64,000 bases of DNA, taken from contig NZ_JBFTEH010000014.1 in assembly GCF_041027365.1 (NCBI RefSeq), forward strand, positions 36,094-100,093, written 5' to 3'. A model generated the notes under the pieces. The model searched no databases. It was not told where the DNA came from and saw nothing but the letters and a program-made list of their open reading frames with translations. This DNA comes from VKMB-3413 sp041027365 (GTDB lineage Bacteria > Pseudomonadota > Alphaproteobacteria > Rhizobiales > Rhizobiaceae). This document shows, piece by piece, positions 56,047-63,667 of this stretch (the first letter of the stretch is position 1; every line of letters starts with the position of its first letter). A program made the position numbers and the translations under genes.

Positions 56047-56610
56047 TCAGTCGGCCCGCCTCAGATAGGTGATCTCGTTGGTGTCGACCAGAATCTTCTC
56101 GCCGGCCTCGATGAAGGGCGGCACCATCACGCGGATGCCGTTCTCCATCACCGCCGGCTTGTAGGACGAGGCGGCCGTCTGCCCCTTCACCACCGGATCG
56201 GCCTCGGCGATCGCAAGGACCACCTGGCCGGGCAGCTTGATGCCGATCGGCCGGCCGTCATAGCTCGACACCGTCACCATCATCCCGTCCTGCAGGAAGG
56301 CGGCACGGTCGCCGACGAAATCCTTGGCGAGTTCCAGCTGTTCAAAGCTCTCGGTGTCCATGAACACCAGCATCTCGCCCTCCTCGTAGAGAAACTGGTA
56401 GTCGGCGAGGTCGAGCCGCACCTCCTCGACCGTCTCCGAGGCGCGGAAACGCTCGTTGAGCTTGGTGCCGTCGAGGAGGTTCTTCAGCTCCACCTGCGCG
56501 AAGGCGCCGCCCTTGCCGGGCTTCACGTGCTGGGTCTTCACCGCGACCCAGAGACCGCCATCGTGCTCGAGCACGCTGCCGGGGCGGATTTCATTGCCGT
56601 TGATCTTCAT
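56047..56610 (-). CDS. efp: Elongation factor P
   Basis: This 187-residue protein relieves ribosome stalling at polyproline. It begins MKINGNEIRPGSVLEHDGG, has the tip-lysine loop KPGKGGAF (Lys33, site of modification in many bacteria), and the C-terminal signature YKPAVMENGIRVMVPPFIEAGEKI. It starts at 56610; a longer frame is antisense noise. Lies 47 bases upstream of suhB on the same strand. Confidence 0.96.
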   Translation of the reverse strand: MKINGNEIRPGSVLEHDGGLWVAVKTQHVKPGKGGAFAQVELKNLLDGTKLNERFRASETVEEVRLDLADYQFLYEEGEMLVFMDTESFEQLELAKDFVGDRAAFLQDGMMVTVSSYDGRPIGIKLPGQVVLAIAEADPVVKGQTAASSYKPAVMENGIRVMVPPFIEAGEKILVDTNEITYLRRAD

Positions 56611-57010
56611 CGATACACTCGGAAAACGGATGCTGGACACTTGGTGGAGTTCGCAGGCGGCATCGCGGCGGCTGCGGCATGGCGCCGTCGGCGCACTCGC
56701 CCGGCCCTTGCGGAGGCGTCTGCGTCCGTTCGCGGCATTCGCAATGTCGAGCGATGCGCCGCTCAAGACCACAGAATGCCGCCGCGTTCAAGCCGGGACC
56801 GGGCGGCGCCCGTCGGCCGGGAGCGGCAGGGGCCGCATCGAGCCTTGGCACGGTGGGCGTTGCCGTGCGCCCTCGCCGTCCGACGCAGGGCGTTCGCGCG
56901 GAAGCGACCGCTGTGTCTTCCGCCGCGCCGCTCGCCGCCGTTGCCAGCGGCCCGGCCCGACGCTACCACCATGGCCGACACGCTCTCGCACCCGTCCCGA
57001 AGGAGCCCCC
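56611..57010. other. 400-base divergent gap between efp and gshB
   Basis: No gene I can support. Frames open here are of low-complexity Arg/Pro composition typical of chance in GC-rich DNA. It should hold both promoters. I do not see a clear pair of hexamers or a riboswitch. Confidence 0.4.
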
Positions 57011-57949
57011 ATGGCGCTCGATGTCGCGGTCCAGATGGACCATGTCTCCTCGATCTCGATCAGAGGCGATTCCACCTTCGCCCTCGGCCTCGAAGCACAG
57101 CGCCGCGGGCACACGCTGTTCCACTACACGCCCGAGCGCCTGTCGATGCGCGACGGCCGCGTCACCGCGCGCGGCGAGCGCCTGGAGCTGCGCGAGGAGG
57201 AGGGCAACCATTTCACGCTCGGGCCGTCGGAAAAGGTGGATCTCTCCGGCTTCGACGTGGTGCTCCTGCGCCAGGATCCGCCCTTCGACATGGCCTACAT
57301 CACCTCGACGCACATCCTGGAGCGGGTGCAGCCGAAGACGCTGGTGGTCAACGACCCGGCCTCGGTGCGCAACGCGCCGGAGAAGATCTTCGTCACCGAG
57401 TTCCCGGACCTGATGCCGGAGACGCTGATCACCAAGGACATCGCCGAGGTGCAGGCCTTCCGTGCCGAGTTCGGCGAGATCGTGCTGAAGCCGCTCTACG
57501 GCAATGGCGGCGCCGGCGTCTTCCACATCACGAAGGAGGATCGCAACCTCACCTCCTTCATGGAGACCTTCGCGCTCCTGTTCCGCGAACCCTTCATCGT
57601 CCAGCGCTACCTCAAGGACGTGCGCCAGGGCGACAAGCGGATCATCCTCGTCGACGGGCAAGTCGCCGGCGCGATCAACCGCGTCCCGGCCGAGACCGAC
57701 GCGCGCTCCAACATGCATGTCGGCGGCAAGGCGGTCGCGACCGAACTGACGGCGCGCGAGCGCGAGATCTGCGAGCGGATCGGCCCGGCCCTGAAGGCGC
57801 GCGGCCTGATCTTCGTCGGCATCGACGTCATCGGCGACTACCTGACCGAGATCAACGTGACGTCCCCGACGGGCATCCGCGAGGTCAAGCGCTTCGGCGG
57901 CAACGACATCGCCGCGATGATCTGGGACGCGATCGAAGCGCGGCTCTGA
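57011..57949 (+). CDS. gshB: Glutathione synthetase
   Basis: This 312-residue ATP-grasp ligase joins glutathione's final glycine. Seen: VAVQMDHVSSISIRGDSTFAL at the N-terminus, RQDPPFDMAYITSTHILE, VLKPLYGNGGAGVF (ATP grasp), FIVQRYLKDVRQGDKRIILVDG and LTEINVTSPTGIREV at the end. AGGAG six bases before ATG 57011 sets the start. Confidence 0.96.
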   Translation: MALDVAVQMDHVSSISIRGDSTFALGLEAQRRGHTLFHYTPERLSMRDGRVTARGERLELREEEGNHFTLGPSEKVDLSGFDVVLLRQDPPFDMAYITSTHILERVQPKTLVVNDPASVRNAPEKIFVTEFPDLMPETLITKDIAEVQAFRAEFGEIVLKPLYGNGGAGVFHITKEDRNLTSFMETFALLFREPFIVQRYLKDVRQGDKRIILVDGQVAGAINRVPAETDARSNMHVGGKAVATELTAREREICERIGPALKARGLIFVGIDVIGDYLTEINVTSPTGIREVKRFGGNDIAAMIWDAIEARL

Positions 57950-58194
57950 TCCGCCGCGCCGGAAGGGGCGCGAGCGCAGTCGCCCGCACCCCATGGCCGA
58001 CGGCGCGACGCCGCCTCCCCCCGGCGGGGACGAGCGCGCTGCCCTCCCCCGACCTGCGCCGCGGCTGCCGCAGAACCGTTACAGGCCGCAACGAACATGA
58101 ACCGGAGATGACCGCGCTGTTCCGGAACGGTTCGGCGTCGCCGTGGCTTAATCCCCCAACAGATCAAACTCCGACGAGGGGAAGGAACAGAACC

Positions 58195-58934
58195 ATGAAG
58201 CTCAAGCTTTTCGCCGCGACCGCCGTCCTCGGCACGCTCGCCCTGGCCGGCACGAGCCTTGCCGCCGAGCGGGCCATCGCCACGACCGACGTGAACCTCA
58301 GGGCCGGCCCGTCGACCGACTATCCCGCCGTCAACGTCGTCGGCGAGGGCGACGCCGTGCGCGTCTTCGGCTGCCTGCAGACGCGGTCCTGGTGCGACGT
58401 CGCCTATGACGGCCAGCGCGGCTGGATGTCGTCGAATTATCTCGCCTATGCCGGGCATCGCGAGTTCGACGCCTATTCGGCGCCGGTGATCACCTTCTCG
58501 ATCGACAGCTACTGGAACAATCACTATCGCGGCCGCGACTTCTACCGCGAGCGGGGCCGCTACGAGGGCCCGCGCTTCCATCCGCGCCCCGATCACTGGC
58601 AGGACCGCGCCGACCGGCGCGACCGGTGGCGCGACCATGGCCGCGATGGGCACGACGACCGCTGGGACCGTGGCGATCATCGTGGCGACCGCCACGACTT
58701 CGGGCGGCACGACCGCGGCGATCACCGGGATTTCGACGGCGACCACCGCNCCGCGCCGACCGGCGCGACCGGTGGCGCGACCATGGCCGCGATGGGCACG
58801 ACGACCGCTGGGACCGTGGCGATCATCGTGGCGACCGCCACGACTTCGGGCGGCACGACCGCGGCGATCACCGGGATTTCGACGGCGACCACCGCGGCCC
58901 GCAGCCGCCCGTGCCGCTCTACCGCGTGCAGTGA
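58195..58934 (+). CDS. Secreted SH3-domain protein, interrupted by a scaffold join
   Basis: The first 185 codons encode a signal peptide (LFAATAVLGTLALAGTSLA), an SH3b domain (TTDVNLRAGPSTDYPAVNVV ... RGWMSSNYLAY) and an Arg/Asp/His/Gly-rich tail. At 58750 there is a single N, followed by an exact second copy of the preceding 145 bases that shifts the frame. Removing one copy plus the N (146 bases) restores a 197-residue protein ending GPQPPVPLYRVQ and a stop at 58932-58934. The call therefore assumes the repeat is an assembly artefact. SH3b domains often bind cell wall or proteins. Confidence 0.8.
58605..58895. repeat. Perfect 145-base direct repeat around an N (unmerged contig ends)
   Basis: 58605-58749 and 58751-58895 are identical, with one N at 58750. 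Collapsing them repairs the SH3 protein's frame, the mark of two overlapping contig ends joined without merging. Confidence 0.9.
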
Positions 58935-58970
58935 GGCAGGCGCGCAAGAGCGCGCTGCCGCAGGCCTTTC

Positions 58971-59008
58971 ATCGCGGCGCGGGTCTCTCCCGCGCCGCGA
59001 TCGTTTTC
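58971..59008 (+). terminator. Terminator of the SH3-domain gene
   Basis: ATCGCGGCGCGGG (58971-58983) and CCCGCGCCGCGAT (58989-59001) form a perfect 13-base stem over a five-base loop, followed by CGTTTT. It is 37 bases after the stop codon. Confidence 0.9.
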
Positions 59009-59050
59009 GCCGCCGAACTCCGGGATTCGACGAAACCGCGCATCGGCGGG

Positions 59051-59078
59051 TTGCGAAGCCCCCGAAATATGGTATCCG
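59051..59078 (+). promoter_or_regulatory. Candidate promoter of tRNA-Ser
   Basis: TTGCGA (59051-59056) and TATCCG (59073-59078) are 16 bases apart, ending nine bases before the mature tRNA 5' end. Both hexamers are partial matches. Confidence 0.4.
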
Positions 59079-59086
59079 GACGGCGT

Positions 59087-59176
59087 GGAGAGGTGGCCGA
59101 GTGGTCGAAGGCGCTCCCCTGCTAAGGGAGTATACGGGAGACCGTATCGAGGGTTCGAATCCCTTCCTCTCCGCCA
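59087..59176 (+). tRNA. tRNA-Ser (anticodon GCU)
   Basis: This 90-nt tRNA has the acceptor stem GGAGAGG pairing with CCTCTCC, anticodon loop CTGCTAA (GCU), a long class II variable arm (ATACGGGAGACCGTAT), TTCGAAT T-loop, and an encoded CCA. It reads AGC/AGU serine codons. A tyrosine recombinase gene begins 82 bases downstream, so its 3' end is the likely attachment site of the island to the right. Confidence 0.96.
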
Positions 59177-59233
59177 CGCCAGATTCGGCGGCCGGCCTTC
59201 CTAAGACATTGAGAGTGCAGGCGTTTTTAAGCC

Positions 59234-59285
59234 GATCCCAGGTCATGGGATCGAGTCGTGTCGAATGTTCCAGCCAATGTTCCAG
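59234..59285. repeat. Short palindrome and tandem repeat between tRNA-Ser and the integrase
   Basis: GATCCCA/TGGGATC (59234-59240 and 59246-59252) is a seven-base inverted repeat. AATGTTCCAG occurs twice (59264-59273 and 59276-59285) as a near-tandem repeat. Such motifs in an attachment region can be recombinase or directionality-factor sites, but this is inference. Confidence 0.45.
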
Positions 59286-60976
59286 TTCGGGCCGGTCCGA
59301 GGGACCCGTCGCGAAGGGTTCGCTACATGTCCCCGGTCGGCTCCGGTTGGCGCTTCACGATGCGCCTTCCGAGCCAGCTTCGTGGTATCCTTGCAAGTGA
59401 TTCGGCTGCCGTCAGCGGTGGCGAGTTCCTGCGCGCCAGTTTCGGGCCGCTGACCCGTCAGCAGGCCCGGGCCGTCGGCGAGCAGGCGGCAGCGCAATGC
59501 CGGCTTCTATGGGGGGACGGGCTGCGGAGGCTCCACGCATTGACCGAAGACAGCGAAACCACGTCACTCTCTTATCAGGATCTTCCAGCAGCCAAGCGCG
59601 CCGTCGTCGACGAAGTGGTCGCGGCGGCGAACACCATGCTCGCACAGATGAAGACGGGGCGGTTGTCCCGCGCGTCCCCCCATCTTGCCATGCTCCCCTT
59701 CATGGATCAGCTCCGAGCTCTGGAAGCGACCGCCCGGACGCAGCCCCACATCGCTGGACTCCTGGAGAAGCCAGCTCGGGAGACGGTGAAGTCGATGCTG
59801 AGCGCCTTCGGGCGAGACGAGACGTGCGTTGACCATGTCGATCAGGTCCTCGACGTCCGGGTCCCGGAACCACCGGCCGCCACAGCCACAGGTATCAAGT
59901 TTTCAGCTGCAAGCGAGGCGTATGTCGACGAGTTGAAGGGGCGACGGACAATGTCCGAGAAGGACGTTGTCCGATACGACAGGATGCTTTGGTTCTTCCG
60001 CCACGTGACAGGCGATCGGACGATCGCAGACTACCGCCAGAGCGACATCCGGACGTATGTGGGAATTCTCCGCAGGCTGCCCGCCCGCTTCTCGCCTGAA
60101 GAGGTTCGCATCGACGACGGCGGCAATCTGATTGCGCCAGCGCTCAACGGCTCCTCGGCGCTATCTGCCGGGACGATCGCGTCCTACCTAGCTCCCGTCC
60201 GAGCGGTCTTCGCGCGCGAATGTGGAAACGTGAAGATCAGCAATCCCTGTGACGGAATCCGCCTGGAAAAGCCGCGCAAGAACCGTCCGTCGCGGTCTCG
60301 GCCGCTGCCGCTCGACATCTTCAACAAGGCGATCGTCGAAGGCGCACGCGACGGATCGCTCGTCGCCCTTCTGCTTCCTGTCGTTGGCCTTCTGACCGCG
60401 CGCCGCATCGGTTTGTTCACGTTTTTGAACAGAGACTGGCTCGAGAAGGTCAATAGTCACTACATCGTCAGACCGACCGAAAGCGTCGTCCTTCCCGGTC
60501 GTAGGGCCCGCACGCCGATCAAGACCGACGAATCCATGGTTCCGTTCGTCCTTCACGAGGAACTCGTGAGGCTCGGGGTCGTGGAACTGATGGATGAGCG
60601 AGGCTTCTTGTTCGCCGAGGCCATGTCCGCGGACGATCCGGCCGCAGCTCTGTCGAAGCGTGGGAACCTGCTATTGAAACGAGCGGGGGCAAGAGGACGC
60701 GCGCACGGACAGACGTTCCATGGAATCAGAGCTCGCGGCATCACCCATTATCGTGCTCACGTCCCGCAAGCCGTCCGGCTCCAGGCCGGTCATGCCGCCG
60801 CCGACGAACACGAAGGATACGACTGGGCGGAGATCGAGCCTGAGCTCATCCCCGCGGTTGCAACCGTTCCCTTGCCCTCAGGTGTCAATCTCTCCCCGCT
60901 CTACAGCGCCGACATCCGGCGGGCTATCGCTCTTGAAGAGAGGCTGGCACGCGCTCGCGCGAAAAAATCCGGTTAG
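59258..60976 (+). CDS. Tyrosine recombinase/integrase of a tRNA-Ser island
   Basis: This protein has up to 572 residues. An N-terminal domain (MRLPSQLRGILASD ... LTRQQARAVGEQAA) resembles DUF6538-type integrase N-termini. A SAM-like core-binding domain (about residues 210-290) and a catalytic domain follow. In the latter LLTARRIGLFTFL carries the first Arg, FHGIRARGITHYR the H-x-x-R box (about residues 488-491), QAGHAAADEHEGYDW the His and the likely nucleophile Tyr. ATG 59327, with GAAGGG upstream, is an alternative start. It sits just after tRNA-Ser and points into the island, as usual for tRNA-targeting elements. Confidence 0.88.
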   Translation: MSNVPANVPVRAGPRDPSRRVRYMSPVGSGWRFTMRLPSQLRGILASDSAAVSGGEFLRASFGPLTRQQARAVGEQAAAQCRLLWGDGLRRLHALTEDSETTSLSYQDLPAAKRAVVDEVVAAANTMLAQMKTGRLSRASPHLAMLPFMDQLRALEATARTQPHIAGLLEKPARETVKSMLSAFGRDETCVDHVDQVLDVRVPEPPAATATGIKFSAASEAYVDELKGRRTMSEKDVVRYDRMLWFFRHVTGDRTIADYRQSDIRTYVGILRRLPARFSPEEVRIDDGGNLIAPALNGSSALSAGTIASYLAPVRAVFARECGNVKISNPCDGIRLEKPRKNRPSRSRPLPLDIFNKAIVEGARDGSLVALLLPVVGLLTARRIGLFTFLNRDWLEKVNSHYIVRPTESVVLPGRRARTPIKTDESMVPFVLHEELVRLGVVELMDERGFLFAEAMSADDPAAALSKRGNLLLKRAGARGRAHGQTFHGIRARGITHYRAHVPQAVRLQAGHAAADEHEGYDWAEIEPELIPAVATVPLPSGVNLSPLYSADIRRAIALEERLARARAKKSG

Positions 60977-61245
60977 CATCAGAGGGTCGATCCGCAACAC
61001 CGACCGCTGTCGCAGTCTGCCGCCCAAGCCAGTGCCCGAGATCGTATCTGGCGGCGGCGTCAGCGCAACGTTCTCCATGCCGCTCTCGCCGCCCTCACCC
61101 ATGTCATTCGGCTCCGCGCGATGACCCCACCGCTCGAACATGATCAGTGGCTTACCGCGCCGATCGGCGTCGGGACCCCACGCCGATGCACAAGGAAGCC
61201 GCCATACAATTGATAGCCCCACGCTCGAGCAGAGTATTCGCCTGA
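60977..61245. other. 269-base gap between integrase and DUF2182 gene (convergent)
   Basis: I see no gene, no clear terminator and no repeat here. GC is lower than in the core chromosome to the left. Confidence 0.4.
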
Positions 61246-62082
61246 TCAGACGGCCCTTATCGCGATCCAAGTCCCCGCCGCCACGAACATCAGACCGAAC
61301 GCCAGCGCGAATTTGTCTCCGCGAGGCAGCAACTTCTCGAGCAGGACGACGATAGCCAGCCCCGCGATCCAGTAGACATTCATGATGCCGCCTACGAACA
61401 GCAGCGACATCAGGGCCCAGCAGCAGCCTAAGCAGTAGGCGCCGTGTTCCACACCCATGCGGAATGCCCCCGAGCGGCCTTTCCTCCAGTGCCGCGACAG
61501 GAACTCGGCAGGCGAGCGGCAGTGTTCCAGGCACACTTGCTTGAACGATGACAACTGATAGAGGCCGGCGGCGACGAGCAACGCCGCCGTCAGCCACATA
61601 CTCACCGACCACATCATCGGTTGGGACAGTAGACCGAGCTGTTCGCAGGCGAACTGAAGAGTGGTGGCGACCAGCGAAAAGGCAAGCCAGACGACGAGAT
61701 AACCGCCGAGAAAGAAGCCGGATGGAATCGCGCCGACGGCCATCTGTCCCCTACTCTGTGCATGGCGACTGACGCGGGCGTGGAGCAGCACTATCGGGGC
61801 AACGCTTGGGATCATCATGGCGATCATCATGATCCACCACATGCCGACAATGACGAACCAGGTCGCAGGGGACCACGCCGCCGCCGGCATCGTCATCCCT
61901 GCCTCCCCGCCCGGAAAGATCGCGGGACGGCTCATCATCCAGATGTTCATGCCGGTGCCGGCCCCGACCAGCAGCCACGCCCAGGCTAGCATGGCGAGTG
62001 CGACGAGGCCGATCAGCATGACAAGGCGGTCGCGCCGGATGATTAGCTCCACCGTCGATGTCTGCGGGGTCGCCTCGGCCAT
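61246..62082 (-). CDS. DUF2182 integral membrane protein
   Basis: This 278-residue protein has about seven helices. The conserved DUF2182 landmarks are WWIMMIAMMIPSVAPIVLLHARVSR, VCLEHCRSPAEFLSRHWRKG and GAYCLGCCWALMSLLFVGGIMNV. The Met-rich helix and two C-x2-3-C/CC clusters on either side of the membrane look like thiol or soft-metal sites; that reading is mine. The function of the family is not known to me. The ATG at 62082 is one base after the upstream DUF1326 stop, so the three genes form one operon. Confidence 0.87.
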   Translation of the reverse strand: MAEATPQTSTVELIIRRDRLVMLIGLVALAMLAWAWLLVGAGTGMNIWMMSRPAIFPGGEAGMTMPAAAWSPATWFVIVGMWWIMMIAMMIPSVAPIVLLHARVSRHAQSRGQMAVGAIPSGFFLGGYLVVWLAFSLVATTLQFACEQLGLLSQPMMWSVSMWLTAALLVAAGLYQLSSFKQVCLEHCRSPAEFLSRHWRKGRSGAFRMGVEHGAYCLGCCWALMSLLFVGGIMNVYWIAGLAIVVLLEKLLPRGDKFALAFGLMFVAAGTWIAIRAV

Positions 62083-62083
62083 G

Positions 62084-62716
62084 TCAGACCCTGATCGGCC
62101 CCTGCCCGTTCATATGCAGGCGGGCGAACTGGCCGTAGGAGTTCTCGAGATCGAAAGCGATCGGCCCCCGCGTCTTTGAGGAGGCGCTGCCAACTTCCGC
62201 AAGCATGTACTCGAACCCGTCGGGCAGGTCGATCCGTGCCCTATGTTCCAGTCCAGTCACGACATTGCGGATGGGCTCGCCCACCGTGTCGATGAAGCCG
62301 TCGACATGGATCTTGCCGCGGCGCGCATCAACATCGACGTCCATGTCGATTTTACGGAAAGCGGGCTCGAAGACCTCGCTCACCGTCGATGCGAAAACGT
62401 TGAACATCGTCCTGCCGGGCTCGGAGTCCTCCCCCGACATGATCTTCAGAAGCGCCTGACGCTGGTTATCGTCGGCGCGCTCGTCGATGATCGGCTGGCA
62501 CTTGCCGCCACCTTCGTGGATGGCGCCAGGCCACTGGAAGATGAACGCTATGCGCATCCCGTCGAGACTGACCCTCCCATGGTGCCCCCGCCGGATTTCG
62601 ATTGCACCGTTCGCCTGGCAGTATCCGTGCGTTGGCAGGGCATTGAACTGGCAGGGGCATCCATAGGCGCAGTTGCAATTGACCAACTCGACCCCTTCGA
62701 TTTCCCATGGCGTCAT
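62084..62716 (-). CDS. DUF1326 protein, copy B
   Basis: This 210-residue soluble protein carries the family's N-terminal cysteine box CNCAYGCPCQF (Cys14, 16, 20, 22). QWPGAIHEGGGKCQPIIDE, GEPIRNVVTGLEHRARIDLP and FEYMLAEVGS follow in order. No signal peptide or membrane helix. The start overlaps the stop of copy A by four bases. The clustered cysteines suggest metal or thiol chemistry; family function unknown. Confidence 0.88.
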   Translation of the reverse strand: MTPWEIEGVELVNCNCAYGCPCQFNALPTHGYCQANGAIEIRRGHHGRVSLDGMRIAFIFQWPGAIHEGGGKCQPIIDERADDNQRQALLKIMSGEDSEPGRTMFNVFASTVSEVFEPAFRKIDMDVDVDARRGKIHVDGFIDTVGEPIRNVVTGLEHRARIDLPDGFEYMLAEVGSASSKTRGPIAFDLENSYGQFARLHMNGQGPIRV

Positions 62717-63381
62717 GGCATCATCCTTTCAGGTTCGGCCAGGCCTTTAGGGTCGATGATGCCGTGTGGCCCGTACGCGGCATTCCAGAGCGCGCCGTAG
62801 CGGCTCTGCCTATGCATGCGGATCTCGCCACCGCTGGTGAACGTGCCGCTTGCGACCTCAGCTTCACGAAATTCGAAACCCTCGGGCAGTACGATGCGAG
62901 CCCGGTGGGCTAGTCCCGTCACGGGATTGCGGATGGGCTCCCGTTCGAGGGCGAGTTGATCCTCGATCCGAAACCAGCCGGTTCGCGCCTCGATGTCGCT
63001 GCCGAAGTCGATTGGAGCGAAGATCGGGGGCAGTTCCTTGGCGATCGTCGCGCCATAGATATTGAAGACAGTGGTCGGCTCCTGCTCGCCGCCCCCGAGG
63101 ATGGTACCCAGCGCCTCGACCTGGGTCGGAGTGGCCGCGCTGTCGATGAACCCCTGAACGACGCCCCCGCCCTCATGCACGGGGCCGGGCCAACGGTAGG
63201 CCGCCGCGACCTCGAGGCCGTCCAGCCGCAGATCACCGAACCAGCCATCATTAATCCGCATGCATTCGAGCCCCTCGCAGAGGCCCTCCGACGGCTTGCC
63301 GTTGAATTCGCAGGGACATCCGTAATCGCAACTGCACGCCGCGATCTTGGGTCCCTTTATTGCCCAATCCACGTAGGGCAT
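62713..63381 (-). CDS. DUF1326 protein, copy A
   Basis: This 222-residue paralogue of copy B has CSCDYGCPCEF (Cys16, 18, 22, 24) at the N-terminus, WPGPVHEGGGVVQGFID, REPIRNPVTGLAHRARIVLPEGFEF and a different C-terminal tail (RYGALWNAAYGPHGIID). It is first in the three-gene operon. The two copies keep the same cysteine spacing but differ elsewhere, so they may form a heteromer (inference). Confidence 0.88.
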   Translation of the reverse strand: MPYVDWAIKGPKIAACSCDYGCPCEFNGKPSEGLCEGLECMRINDGWFGDLRLDGLEVAAAYRWPGPVHEGGGVVQGFIDSAATPTQVEALGTILGGGEQEPTTVFNIYGATIAKELPPIFAPIDFGSDIEARTGWFRIEDQLALEREPIRNPVTGLAHRARIVLPEGFEFREAEVASGTFTSGGEIRMHRQSRYGALWNAAYGPHGIIDPKGLAEPERMMP

Positions 63382-63667
63382 TACAGTTCTCCGAAGAAAG
63401 ACCGCATTTTAACAGTATCGGATGCGGAGGGAAAGGCGCGGGTCGGCGGCCCAAGGCCGAAGGCGGACCGTCCGGTTTGGAGTACAGCAGGCGGAAAACT
63501 GCCAAGAGCTTCGACCGGTGGCTCGATGGCAAGATGACTGGGAACCGATGCAAGAGCTTGAGATGCCTTGACGTAGCCTCATGTCACGATGAAAACCGCT
63601 TATCGGTGCCAAACCCCTGCAGGTGTTGGTAATCTCCCAAATGCTCTTCAGAACAAGGCGGTCGACT
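63382..63667. other. 286-base divergent gap before the broken dehydrogenase gene
   Basis: Should contain the promoter of the DUF1326 operon (minus). No clear hexamers, repeat or RNA gene is seen. Confidence 0.35.

Noticed and set aside
56611..57010. Possible small genes between efp and gshB
   Set aside because: Open frames on both strands have chance-like composition and no ribosome site.
58605..58895. A true tandem duplication in the SH3 protein tail
   Set aside because: The copies are identical, separated by an N, and break the frame; collapse restores it, so an assembly artefact is the better reading.
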